Positions 11,331-22,749 of a stretch of DNA of 64,000 nucleotides are shown in pieces. The notes beneath the pieces were generated by a model that saw only the letters and a list, made by a program, of their open reading frames with translations, was not told where the DNA came from and ran no database searches. The stretch comes from Rosa chinensis (taxonomy: Eukaryota > Streptophyta > Magnoliopsida > Rosales > Rosaceae). The translations under genes were made by a program, and so were the position numbers. Position 1 is the stretch's first letter. Every line of letters starts with the position of its first letter. Where the stretch lies: positions 45,674,384 to 45,738,383 of the forward strand of contig NC_037093.1 in assembly GCF_002994745.2 (NCBI RefSeq), written 5' to 3'.

Positions 11331-13733
11331 CTAATGCCTCTTGTCGCTCCTTGTTCTTTTTGTGGTATACGTGAACTCCTTGTCTTCAATAGCCTTCCCT
11401 TTTTTGTTCTTGATTTGATCCACCATTGAATTTCTCTTTACAGCTGGCTTCTTCCCTTTCTTCATCTTTTTAATTGGTTCTTCTTCAGGTTTTGCTTCTT
11501 CATCAGTAGCTTCTTCTTCAGCAGCAGCTTTTTTCACCCTTTCCCATCTCCTTGATTGTTTCTTTGCTTCCTGTTTCTGAGAAGACCTGCCTTCTTTATC
11601 TTTTCTTGTTGATGTGTGCTTCTTTCTGGTTGTTCTCACTTCAGGTTCTTCTTCTTTATCTTCACATTGTCTCCACCATCTTCACCATCAACTCCTTCTC
11701 CACCTCTTCCTCACCATCTTCACCATCAGCTCCTTCTCCACCATCCTCACCATCACTGTTACTGTTTTCTATTTCATCTTTCCGTAAATCCTCTTGAGAA
11801 TCCAACATATCTTTCTCCAGTAGCTTTCTTTCCATTTCTAGCAATTCATTTTCCAGATTGTGTATCATTTCTCTCTGCTGCTCAATGACGTCCTCCAAGT
11901 TCTTTTTTTCCTTCTCAATGGTTGTAAAAACTTTCCACTTCTTCAACAATTTGTTTTGCAAGATCTGTATCTTCCTTGTTGCTATATTGTCTTCCTCAAA
12001 GGCTTTGTCCAACATCTCCCAATATCTATCATTCTGCCTTGCTAGCTTTTCATTCTCTTCGGTGAACTTCTTCAACAAGTCTTGAGTTTTCTGAGAGATT
12101 CGTCTGAGTTGTTGCTTCTTCCAACGAGCCTATTAAGTCCTTCATTCTCTTCTGACTTTCTGCTTCTTCTTTTCGCCGTTCTTGGGTGGTTTTCTGGTGC
12201 TATATCAAAAAATAAAAATAAAAAATCACATTAAAAAGCTACTGAGGTGGGTTATAAAAACCTACTAACATAGCTATACAAAGATACAAACTTGCTCAGA
12301 ATTGATTAAACAAAACTGAAAGTTTCTTAGCTACTGATTTGAATACAAAAAGCTACTCAAAAATGGTTAAAGAAAGCTACTAACATAATCATACGAATCT
12401 ACTAACTCATCCATGAAACTGAAAGCTTCTGAAATTTTTAAAAAGCTACTGATGAGCTTAAAAGAAGCTACTCAAACAGTTACAGAAAACTACTAAAATT
12501 TTCAAAGAAAATTAATTGGTTATAGATCACATAGGCAGAGAAAGCTAGTAACCTAGGCAGAGAAAGCTACTGGAAATCAATAAAGAAAGCTACTTACCCA
12601 ATCTCCAAAAGTTGGAGTTACAAAGTCTTCCTCCCTCAGCTTTTCATCTGATGCTACTCCTCTGTTTCTTCCTCTGATGTCATTCATTGCCACTTCCAAG
12701 TCTTCCTCTGTCAGCTTTCGGTCAAACATTTCCTATTTTTCATCAAACAAAGTACACACAATGTTAAAGACTAGAACAATATATTTCTAAACTGATTTCT
12801 TATTGCAAATTTATTCTTTATTTTTCTTTCTTTACCTCTATCTGCTCGTTGGTTAGTTTCTCCATTTCTTTGTGCAGCTCGACGAGTGACCATCTTATGA
12901 AATTTGGAGAGCCTAATTCATTTCTCTTGATTGCTCCTCCCATCTTTGTCTTCTCAGCAAACCAATACTGTTACACAACAATAAGAAAAACATTAATTTT
13001 GAGGGCTAAATCTACTGAAATGTTAATGAAACTAACAGTAGTGGTTACTTACCATGATTAGTGGCAAACAACCTGACAAATTGACATCTTTGTCTTCCCG
13101 CTTCTTACTTAGACCATTGTGCAGGTGGTCTAGTACTAAGGTTGCCCATGAATATCGTCTCCAAGAATTCCATTTGGTGCAAATTTCTACCAACTTCTAG
13201 GACAATGTAGAATCTGAGGTGCAGAACAAGAAGGATACGAACAGACTCATGACAATTAGCGATGCCACCTCACTTGTGACTTGATTCTTTAGGTCTTTCA
13301 AAGATTCGGCAAATGCACTATCAACCATCGCTTTTGTCACTTTCTTTGCATCTCCAAAATACTTGTCGATGATGCGATTCTTCGTTGGCTTCTGGCGGTG
13401 CTTGTTTAGCTCGAATGTGACTCCTTCCAATCGCATTCCAAGGCAGATAGCTATATCTTCACGGGTTATTTTCAGTATCCTTTCCCCAAGCAGAAACCCT
13501 TTTTGATTGATGTCGTATGTCTTAACCATTCTAAGAATGTCCTCATCTACTTTTCTGCATTCTCTGTCTTTTAAAAGTCCGTGATGGAAGACATAAATGA
13601 TCTCCCAGAATGGTGTCCTATTCAACCTCAACATTTCATCTGGACTGATCATCCCTTTGTAGGTTTTCATCTTCTAGTTGAATGACTGTAGACTTGCTCC
13701 ATACTGTGGTGTTCGGTCTCTACGTTCAGCCAT
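11331..13733 (-). pseudogene. MULE-borne accessory gene with C-terminal coiled coil
   Basis: A multi-exon minus-strand gene convergent with the transposase. Reading starts at ATG 13733. The first exon runs to a GT donor at 13052 and encodes a domain like the plant-mobile/DUF1985-type domains often carried by plant transposons (GMISPDEMLRLNRTPFWEII, ILKITREDIAICLGMRLEG). Further exons are at about 12968-12837 (YWFAEKTKMGGAIKRNELGS), about 12732-12600 (FDRKLTEEDLEVAMNDIRG) and about 12200-11331. The last part is a long coiled coil rich in Glu and Lys, then an acidic GEDGG repeat and a basic tail that could be a nuclear signal. In-frame TAG stops at 13676-13674 and just after TSDSTLS (about 13199) and apparent frame changes near 12115 and 11650 mark it as broken. 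The family assignment is tentative and its role in transposition is unknown. Confidence 0.65.
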
Positions 13734-15144
13734 TTTTCCTTCCTGTAAGTAGAGAAAAAAATGAGAGAAGATAACAAACAAAGCTACTATTAAAGAATAA
13801 GAAAGCTACAGTGGAAGGCTACAAAAGATACTGACAAAAACAACAAAAAGCTACTGTAAAAGACTAAACAAGCTACTGTAGTAGATGTGTAAAGCTACAG
13901 TCAAAGAACCATAAAGCTATTTAGATAGAACCAGAAAGCTCTTGTTAAACATGCAAGCTGGTAAGCCAAGTTGTTGTTAAAGATAAGCTACTGTCAAGCA
14001 TCATGAAACATACTGCCAAACATTCTAAAAGATACTCCAAAGCAGAACAATTGCTACAGCGAAAGACTGTCAAGCCTACTAGCAAATCGAAATTGAAAGA
14101 GAAAGCTACTGCAAACAAAGATGCTCCAAAGCAAATCGAAATTGAAAGAGAAAGCTATTGCAAACAAAGATACTCCACAGCAAATCGAAATTGAAAAGAG
14201 AAAGCTACTGCAAACAAAGATAAGAGAAAGCTACTGCAAACAAAGATACTCCACAGAAAATCGAAAGAGCGCCGGCAACGAGGTCCAGATCAAGATGTGG
14301 TTGAGAGAGGCCCACCGACGAGGGAGAACGTTGGCGATGAGAGAGTGTCCCGCCGACGAGAGAGAATGTGCGCCGGCGAAGAGAGAGAGAAGGATGCGTT
14401 ATTGAAAATGAAACAACTAGATTGATATCACAATTTGGGTATGTTTTGAGAGTGGCAGAACTGTAAATTCCTTTATTTTTAATGTTCAAAATTTAATCCT
14501 ATTTTGTATCTGGTGGCCTTTATGAAGGAAGAAAATATTGGGTGGCCTTTAGGCTAAAACAACACCTTAAAATGCACTTATATGTAATTTTCTCTTAATT
14601 CTTTTGAAAATGTGTCACAACCCAAACCTGAGTTATGACTAATGTGGTGGTTTAAAACTGAAATCAATGTAAGGCATTATTATTATTATTATTTTATTTT
14701 ATTTTATTTTTGTTCAGAAGCCAAGAAAATTGAAATCGATGGCTTGTGTTGATGTTCAAATAAATTTTTGTTGAAAGTAGAAAGCTACATGACTTTAAGA
14801 GTTATTGCTCCCCACCTCCTAATCCGATACCATAAACCCAGTCACCTGTGTGGGACCTGACTACGCGCGTGACTGGATAACCCCTTCGCTTCCTTCCAGA
14901 TTCCGTTCCTTTTCGCTTGTGAGTCGACACGTGGAAGATTGTGGAACGTTGAATACGTAGATTTCGGTCCCTTCACTTCATATAATGGTACATTTTTAAT
15001 CATCATTAGTAGTACTTAATAGTAATTAAATTACAACTTTAAGGTTTAATCTGAAAGGGCATTGGCTCTGGTTTCGGTGCTCCAATGACATTCTTAAGTA
15101 CAAAGAAATAGTCTTTAAATTTGTTATCTTGTTGATATTTGTGT

Positions 15145-15146
<2 letters not shown>

Positions 15147-15182
<36 letters not shown>
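15147..15182 (+). repeat. (CT)18 microsatellite
   Basis: A pure CT run at the left of unit X1. It is absent at the matching place in X2 (about 32050). CT tracts are common near plant transcription starts, but no start site can be fixed here. Confidence 0.9.
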
Positions 15183-15185
<3 letters not shown>

Positions 15186-16404
15186 GTGAATCTGTTCATG
15201 ATTTGACGCAGCTAATCCACACTATTCCTTTTTGCTTTAAAACAAGCTCTGATCTTTGGAGTTCGGCCAATCAGAAAACAAATCAATAGCTCAGTCCTTT
15301 ACTCTTCGGAGAGACGCAAAGCTTGAGCCTTCTTCTAGCTTCTTCCAATATCCTATCCAAACTAGTGGGTTTTCACTCTCTTGCATGTTTGCTTTTTCTT
15401 CTGCAGCTTGGTGTGGGTTTGTTGTTTGAGTCTGATCTTAGGGTTTGGAACCTACTCTTTTGCTTGAGGTTTCCGTTTATCTGTTTGATTGTTCTGTTTG
15501 TTCCTGTGCTTGAGTTTTTGCGTGGTTGATCTGCCTGGTACATGGAACGTTAGGTTTTCCTTACAAGCTGATCTTCATGCATCGGCTAGAGAAGTGATTG
15601 GAATACTACTGAAAATTTCATGATATTCTTCTTTTCTGTAAGTATGTAGTGGTGTTTCGGCAGGAAGAGGTATCTGGAAGTTTTCCTTTTCATTAGAGTA
15701 GTCTGAAATCTGTAAAATATATAGAGGTATCTTTAATAGTATCTACAACATTATAATTTTTCTTGAAGTACTTTCTACTGATCTGGCTTTCATAAGTCCA
15801 TGAATTTGATTTTTCACTGTCAGATTTCTATTCAGATTTTGAGTTTCCATGATCACCACCTTTGCAACCCATATGTTTGCCCAGTTATTTGGTCCATACA
15901 ATATGATTTAACTCCTTTGATCTACAAGCTTTAGGTCCTATGTATGGAAGGTTACATATTGTTGATGTTGGGGTACAAGATAAATTTCTTATCAGCCTGT
16001 CATCCCTGGTGTACCTTTAATCCATGGAGCGAGATCCCTATCTTGCATGTGATATTGTGTTCATTAATATCAGGTGGCAGATTTTGGTTACTAGCTATGA
16101 GAACAAAGTAAATTGGCTCAGTCCGAGACTTTTTCTTGGTGAATGGTGATGCCCTTCGACGTCTGTTTTTGTGCCTGAAGCTAGGTCAATTAATTTGTAC
16201 GATGAAGTTTTGGTACATTGATACTTTTATATCATTTGTGCTTATTTTCTTTTCTTTTTGTCTTGCATGTTTTAGGCATTAACATGAAATGTGCTGAACA
16301 TGTATGTCAACTTTCTTCATAATTGTATTGTGATTAGTGGAAAACATGTTAATCCGGCTTTTAGCAGTTACTGCATGAGTGTATGAGAATGAGCTGAGCT
16401 ATCG

Positions 16405-16506
16405 GTGGTTTTGGATGACAAAGAGAGGGATTACACTTGTTAGCATCCATGAAAAGGCCATGGGTGTTTACGGGAGTGCTCCCTCTCTTTGGCATCGAAC
16501 TGTCCA
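16405..16506 (+). ncRNA. Diverged MIR535-like foldback (X1a)
   Basis: The 5' arm at 16416-16436 begins TGACAAAGAGAGGGATTACA. The 3' arm (about 16474-16496, GTGCTCCCTCTCTTTGGCATC region) can still pair with most of it. The loop has the same CATCCATGAAAA...GTGTTTACGGG landmarks as the intact hairpin at 17881-17988, so the two are paralogues from an internal duplication. The mature-arm sequence has drifted from miR535 in its second half and pairing is worse there. It may be a decaying hairpin or one making a different small RNA. Confidence 0.6.
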
Positions 16507-17880
16507 GGTCTATCCTTGATGCTATGTTTCATGTATTTGCATCTTTGGGATGTAAACTAGCTGATAAGCTTATAACATTGTGTAATTTGTCATTTATCTT
16601 TGTCAATCATATTATTTATTCCAGAATGGTTGCCATTAGCCTTTTTGTTGGTTGATGTCTTGTTATGATATGGAGATTAAATGTTGTTGAAGTTGAGTGG
16701 TCATTGTTCATGGATCAATCTCTTAGTACATCAACATATATGGATGCGTTATCTTGTTAATTACATTACAGTCACTTGTTTGGAAAACTAAAATATTTTG
16801 GCGCATACCCGTTCAGTGATTCAATTTTACATAATTAATTTTTTTTACCTCAATAAAATTTTAACTAATGTAATTTCAATAAAAATTTCTAAATACTTTT
16901 AATCTTCTTTTCTTATCTTTTTGTAAGAATTATCAATAGGACTGGAACATGAGGTGTGGCAGTGATATAAGATGATTAGATTAGGTAGAGATCAACATTC
17001 AGATATGAGTAGTAGGAATGCAAGACATTCAACAGTCAGCTTTGTTTCACTTGATCTATGGAATTGATATTTCACTGCTAACTACGAATCCAAATATTAG
17101 AGTTCATTTGGGCGAAACAATTGGTATGCGATATTGTACATGTGAGAACATATTTGCTTGCCAAGTTCTTCAAGACTATTGTGTTGGATATACTGAAATT
17201 ATTACATACATACAAGTAATAAACAGACAGAAGACTGTATGAAACAGCATGATTGCTAATATGATCACAAACAATGATGATCATGAGCTTGAGGAACATC
17301 AAAGGGAAGTGCTAATTTGTATTGGCACTGCTGAATTGGAGGTTGCGTGTGGATGTTGTGACTCAAGACTTTCTTGCATGTTGTACTATGTTAATTTCAT
17401 GTCGTGGAGACTTTCTTGCATGTGAGGGGGACCAGTTGGTCGTACATTATATAGTTGTACATTTATGATCATGGTTGATGTGTTATTCTTATACTGTTGG
17501 TCTTAACTGTGTATATCTGATTATATCAACCAAATACTGTATGTCCTTTTTCTTCTATTGCGTTTGCTTTCTGTTTTCAGCTGTTTGGTTCTTTTCTTTT
17601 GATTTCTCCAGTCTTGCTTGTTTCGGCAGTTGACCATGTGAATCATGCTTTGCAGACTTGTGTCCCTTATACTGTTATTTAGCCATGTGGCTTATTAATT
17701 GATTTTACCCTTCGACAAAAAAAAAAAAAAAAAAAAAAAACCAAGTAGAGTGGTTTCAGTCTAAATTTGTTTAGCTTTGACATGACAAATGTGGAATTTG
17801 CCACCAAATTTCTTAGTAAATTTATCTCGATTGTTGAAAACATTCTAATCTGGCTCTTTGCCATTACTGAGGCAAGCTAT

Positions 17881-17988
17881 GATTGGATTTGTTTGACGAT
17901 GAGAGAGAGCACGCTTGTCGGCATCCATGAAACATTCATGAGTGTTTACGGGCGTGCTTCCTCTCATCGTCATACAATCGATCTAATC
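17881..17988 (+). ncRNA. MIR535: MIR535 precursor hairpin, copy X1b
   Basis: A foldback of about 108 nt. The 5' arm 17894-17914 reads TGACGATGAGAGAGAGCACG plus a final C. As recalled, the common plant miR535 begins TGACAACGAGAGAGAGCAC, so this copy differs at positions 5 and 7. The 3' arm 17952-17972 is its near-perfect complement, and with a 2-nt 3' overhang the star would be 17954-17974. The lower stem also pairs (GATTGGAT with ATCTAATC). miR535 is related to miR156/miR529 and is reported to target SPL transcription factor mRNAs. The neighbouring TWD40-2 fragment is convergent with it. Confidence 0.9.
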
Positions 17989-19462
17989 TTGTGCGCCTTT
18001 TGCATACAAACTAACTGATGATCATAAATTGTGCAAGTTAGTACTTATATATGTCTGTCTCAATATTCTTTTCATAAAGGCTCGCCATTTTCCTTTTCAT
18101 GGTCAATATCCTTTTTCTGATAGAGTTTAAATGTTGAAGAAGTAGAGAACAGTCATTGGTTATGAGTTGATCTCTGAGTTCTTTAGTTATTTGTACTAGT
18201 CACTTATGAAAAATCAAAAGTTTCTTAACATTTCTATTTAGTCATTTTTTAAGGAATAGGAACAAATGACTGGCAATGGTGAGGTGTGGTGGATAGTAAT
18301 TTGATGAACAATAGGTCTTATTTTACTCTTTGTATTTTTTTTTATCTATTTTAGACTTTCAAGGAAGCCCCAGACGGTTTGTAGAGGTATTGTCTTGCTC
18401 CCAACCACAGAATTTGTAGTTTCACTTTTGAGATCCTAAATATGTGTGACTATATAAGCATGCAAGACATTCAAAAATTGGATACTTGGTTGATTATGAT
18501 GCAATTCATATATCCCTATTGACTACGAAAACAAGCATCAGAGTACTTGGTTGTTCAGACTTCAAACAGGTATGGTGGGCAATGCAAGGATACTCCTGCA
18601 GCCCAGGAACCCATGAGTACTTCTACAAGGACGGAAGAAGTGCTAGCTGGCCCTACTTGGCTACAAATCTTATGGTATACACCATAAATGTCAAGTTTCG
18701 TAACAATTGGTAAATATTATAGACCTTTGTACTTATCATATATTTACTAAGTGTCTGTGGTTCATTAGTGTGTAAATATTATTCTTAGAACTGCAACGAG
18801 TGGCCATAGGTTTGGTAAGAAAGTAATAAAGTTAAATTCCTTCTTTGCTCAAATGCGTTGCTAATTGCTAATTCAACGACAAAATGAATGATTAAAGGTC
18901 TGAGACTTTCTTTATTGAAAAACAAAGATATGCTTGTAACTATCCAGTTGCATGTTGTTTATTTTTGTAATGCTCGAGATCTTTGATTAAAATTAGACTC
19001 CAAGCTAAGATAAAGAGATGTTATGCTTATAACTATCCAATTGCATAGGAAGTTATCAACCTCCTAGGAAGATCATATGTGCATTTATACATATTGCTTG
19101 AATATCCTCAGCAAGGATAGGAAAGTTTTGATATCTACATCGTCAAGTAGTTAATACTTTGATTCATTTACATATAGCAGTCACAGATGTTTTATATAAT
19201 GCTGACTTGTACTTGCTAAACTTGTTTTTCAATATTATTGTTCTTGACATATAGAGGTATATGTGATATATGTAAATTTAAGTTATAGACTAACAGAAAT
19301 AGGTGATAACAAAAATAGACTCTTGCCTGAATTCTCTAAATAGCTGAAATTCATACAGTGATATGCATCTAATTATACCTATATAAAAGCCCTCTTTCCT
19401 ATATATTGTCGAACTTATTCTTTTTCTTTCCAGCTGTATATTTCAAGCAAGATTATAAAAGG

Positions 19463-19590
19463 CTACCTTAAGGCACGCTTTCTGCCTAGGCGTAGGCTTA
19501 AATGCAGCAATTGCTCTGGTAAAGTCATGCAGGCGCAAAAAGTGCACAGTAAGAGGGAAAAGCTTAAGCCTCAGGTGCAGCCAAGGCTCT
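19463..19590. repeat. GCCTAGGCG foldback motif, copy 1
   Basis: A short imperfect inverted repeat (AGGCTTAA paired with TTAAGCCT), followed by a pyrimidine tract of variable length. It recurs at about 36680-36810 and 55404-55530. Function unknown. Confidence 0.5.
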
Positions 19591-19700
19591 CTCTTTTTTT
19601 TTTCTTTTTTTCTTTTTCTTTTTCCTGAAAAAATAAATAAATAATCACAACTTACTGAGTGATGAATGAGATCTCTTCCTTCAGCTGCTTCTTCTGGATG

Positions 19701-21240
19701 TTTAGTTAGTTATCTTAATTATCTTCTCATGTCTTTTATCTTTGGTAGTAAGTCTGCTGTAGTTCGGTTGATGTAGAATTCAGGCTCCTTGCAATTATGC
19801 AAGTCTGCTGTAGTTACAATTTTATTACAAAAGATTTGCGCATTTAGAAAACGCTTCTACTTAGTGCCTTTGCCAAAAAAGGCTTGGGTAAGCCTTCTCC
19901 TTTTAAAATTTTGATTTCAAGTAGTGTTCGTGCTTTATTTCCACATGCATCAGCCATGCATATTTGGAAGCCAAATTCAATTCCTTGCAACTCATGAACA
20001 ACCAGGGCTATTACCTAAATGAATGCGCTGGACCTCAAATTTATATTACAGAGACTTCTATTTTTGTTTTGGTTAATGTTAGTATTTAGGCAAATCATTT
20101 ATCCTTTAAGTGGGCACAAGTTTTGCTACTATACCTTATTTGAAGTCTGGTTTTGCTATGTACACTCTATGTTGCCTATACTGATTTCTCATTTATGCTT
20201 TCTTTTCTGTTCTTAACAGGAGCTTAGTTGATAAGTCCTTTCACGTTTTGGATTGATCCAGTGTTCATGGGATTTACATGGAAATGTTCCCTATAAAATA
20301 TTCTTTAGAAGCTGCTATTCAAGGTTGTGGATGCTGTCTCCTTATTTGATTTGATGAATGATCCATTCTGTTTTTAACACCTCCTTTAATTTATCCTTGT
20401 TCCTGAGCTGCACAGGATTGTGAAGTCTAATCCCAACTAAAACCCAGGCTTAAAGTTCTTGTGTGCATGCTTGATGATTGTCTACACGGTGGAAGTTTCA
20501 CAACAGTAAGAATGTGACAGACAGAGACAAACATGCCCGGTACAATACATATCACCGACATTCCAAATTCAAGGATTTCAGGCATACTTGGGACTTTTTC
20601 AGCCTTTCAAGTATATTTGCTTCTTGTCTGGTTTTGGAGATGGCCATGGGACAGGTTTCCTTTCCAAGCTCGGATTACAATCTTGTGATGGAGTACTGTG
20701 TCCGTTGGTTGCCAAACGTCCTTGAGACTATACCTAGTGCATCCAATAGTAGGTTACTGTACAGATGGGAACACACTATGGCATGTAAACATCTCTCTGT
20801 GGAATCTTAAGTTTTATTTTCCAATACTTCGTGTCCCAAAATATATAACTTGAACTCAAAAAGGGAAAATTCCATATCTCCAACCCTTCAATGCAGAATA
20901 TGAAAATCCCGAAATGCAAAAATCCCAAGTTGTAAAAGTTCAAACACATTGTAAAAATCCCAACTTTGAACGTACAATGGTAATAGCAGGGGCGTTCGCC
21001 CAAGTAAAATAGGGTTCATACAACAGACACTCTCGAACAAAATGATATTCAAAATAAATATTTTCTTTTCTTTCTTTACACTTTATTTTCTGATTGGCTG
21101 CTTTACTTGAAAATTTAAACAAAAAATTTAATTATTTTCCCTAGAATTTTAACAATCTTCTATGCAGTTGTTCTTAACATGCAATTTCCATCAAATCATA
21201 GCAGGAAATTCTTTACCGGCATAGCAAGAAATTTCTTATT
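19701..21240. repeat. Segmental duplication, Y-left copy 1 (no gene)
   Basis: Matches 1-1551 but lacks the CACTA element. It carries small differences shared with the 40995-41722 copy, such as the GGGGCGTTCGCCC stretch near 20990. No gene is seen. Confidence 0.85.
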
Positions 21241-21404
21241 GGTTTTTGGTTCTTCATGCAAAAGTGTACTTTCAAATAACTTTTGAGGCCCAATAATATT
21301 TCTAAATTTCATGTAACATTTAAAAGACGGCACAACGAGGATGGACGTGGGCATATGACTAGAGAGTTATATGTACAAGCATATGTAAAATGTCATACAT
21401 GGGC

Positions 21405-22745
21405 ATGAAGCACAGCCTCAGCAAGCATTCCAGTATCCCTGCCAAGCCTTCTCCATGAGGGCATTGTCTCTCAAAACTGCAGCTGCGAATGCGGCTTCCC
21501 CTCCAGCACCAACGGATTACAATTGTTTACCAAATTCTGCATTGCATGTCACTGATTAATTTTAGGAAGTATGATATGGAAATGGAGAAAAGAAATCCTA
21601 TCAGCAAGAATAATCTGGAACACAGCTAAGAGAAAAGTAGACCATTGATATTCCGCAAAGGAAAACAGAGGTGTCAGGAACTAGTATACTGGGAAAGCAT
21701 AGTTTTTATTTTTCAGGGAAAAAAACAAAAAAAGCACAACTTCCCATTTTTTAATTGTATACTGGTCAGAGAAAGAGCGCCCAGAAATCACAGTTTCAAT
21801 TATGAATATGGACAACAATATGGTATGTATTAATTTTTAGGTGTCGTTTTGTCTGTTATTACTATTACGTGCAAATTAAAATAATTGGAAGCACCAGAAA
21901 GCTCATTTACCAAAATAAGCATGTCCAGATATAGATAGCATACACTAAGCCGTGTCAACTCTCCATGATTGGCTAACCGAAGAGCTTGTCCTCTTAATTC
22001 ATGACCCTGTAAAGCTCCTTTCACAGAAGCCGCAGCAGCCAACCTCTTCAGAGCCTCCCGAGCAATTTCAGCCTGTCCAGTAGCGTCTGCGGCATCAATA
22101 AGATCCAAAAACTCCTTTGTAAATTTCACTATTCCTTGGATAGCTTCCAATATATTCTCTTTCTTAGTTGTTATAGTAAGAATGTCCTTCAAATCAAATC
22201 CTGAATTATCTTGCCCCAAGTCCCTGCTGTTGCTCATTGTGACAAGGCACTGGAGAGCTCTTTTCAAATCACTGCTCTGCATGGCCAAATCAAACTCCAA
22301 CCTACAAAACGAGGATAGCATTGTAAGTTTCAAAATGAAATGAAATGTAAGCTGCTTGATGCTTTAAAGCCTTTTCTATCATATAATTGCAGAAAAGGAT
22401 TCAACACAAAAATAATGTTTCAGTCTGCCAGACCCATCAATCATTGAATCAACCTTATAAACTGGTATACAGGTATCTACATATGGCCAGGTTAATACAC
22501 AGTTATTCTACGTACCAGAAGAATAATACATATTTTATACTGGAAACAGAAGAGAAGAAGCCCATCAAAATGAAAATTTATGAATATGCAAAACAGAGAA
22601 CTACACTCAGTCTGTGACATCAAATATGCAAAGCACCTGAATTAATTCATAGTATACCTCTTAGATATTCCAGGTAAATGAAGTGCTTCAGTAGCATAAC
22701 CCATCCCTAGCAGAAACTGCACTAAATCATCATGATGTTAGCTGC
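21405..22745 (-). pseudogene. TWD40-2 3'-half fragment, copy B
   Basis: Minus-strand exons of a TWD40-2 gene: about 22745-22650 (HHDDLVQFLLGMGYATEALH), 22301-21956 (LEFDLAMQSS... to HGELTRL, open throughout) and about 21543-21412 (AAFAAAV, EKAWQ). The last of these has a missing base near 21520 and an extra base near 21438, which break the frame. The first is cut short at about 22745 just before its splice acceptor. The 1.3-kb C-terminal exon is missing, with the same deletion junction (near 21345) as copies A and D. The middle exon is the best preserved and lacks the frame-shifting insertion of copy A. Confidence 0.87.
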
Positions 22746-22749
22746 CAAG

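Larger units (their letters stand above)
7124..14594. mobile_element. Mutator-like element (MULE) with two convergent genes
   Basis: The ends form inverted repeats of about 53 bp: left AGAAAATTATAAAGAAGTG... to GGCCACC, and right the complement of AGAAAATTACATATAAGTG... to GGCCACC. A 9-10-bp duplication TTAATTCTTT flanks it (7114-7123 and 14595-14604), the usual MULE target-site size. The paralogous segment at 24275-24284 keeps the unoccupied target, which defines the boundaries directly. Inside are a + strand transposase (8179-10573) and a - strand accessory gene (about 13733-11331), both broken. Non-coding stretches are rich in an AGTAGCTTT-like motif whose orientation switches at about 10.9-11.1 kb. 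Confidence 0.92.
14803..19700 (+). repeat. Segmental duplication X copy 1 (MIR535 unit)
   Basis: Matches 31722-36900 along its length and 53288-55630 over its second half. No protein gene is recognisable; the short frames in it overlap miRNA foldbacks or are chance. It contains two foldbacks (16405-16506 and 17881-17988) embedded in an older internal duplication: about 16380-17330 and 17860-18720 share a series of similar blocks. It probably makes one or more long primary miRNA transcripts on the + strand. A CT repeat lies at 15147-15182. An A-tract near 17716-17740 differs in length between copies. Confidence 0.85.

Noticed and set aside
14003..14405. Lys-rich frames near the MULE right end
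   Set aside because: They are made of the repeated AAAGCTACT-type motif read through. No protein similarity is seen.
16437..16655. 72-codon frame in X1 and its relatives at 17767, 33568 and 53662
   Set aside because: The frames run across the miRNA foldbacks and differ in length and composition between copies. The hairpin explains the conservation better.
17716..17740. A-tract as the tail of a retro-insert
   Set aside because: The same tract, shorter, is in X2 (about 34848) and X3 (about 53487) with the same flanks, so it is a simple repeat of variable length, with no target duplication.
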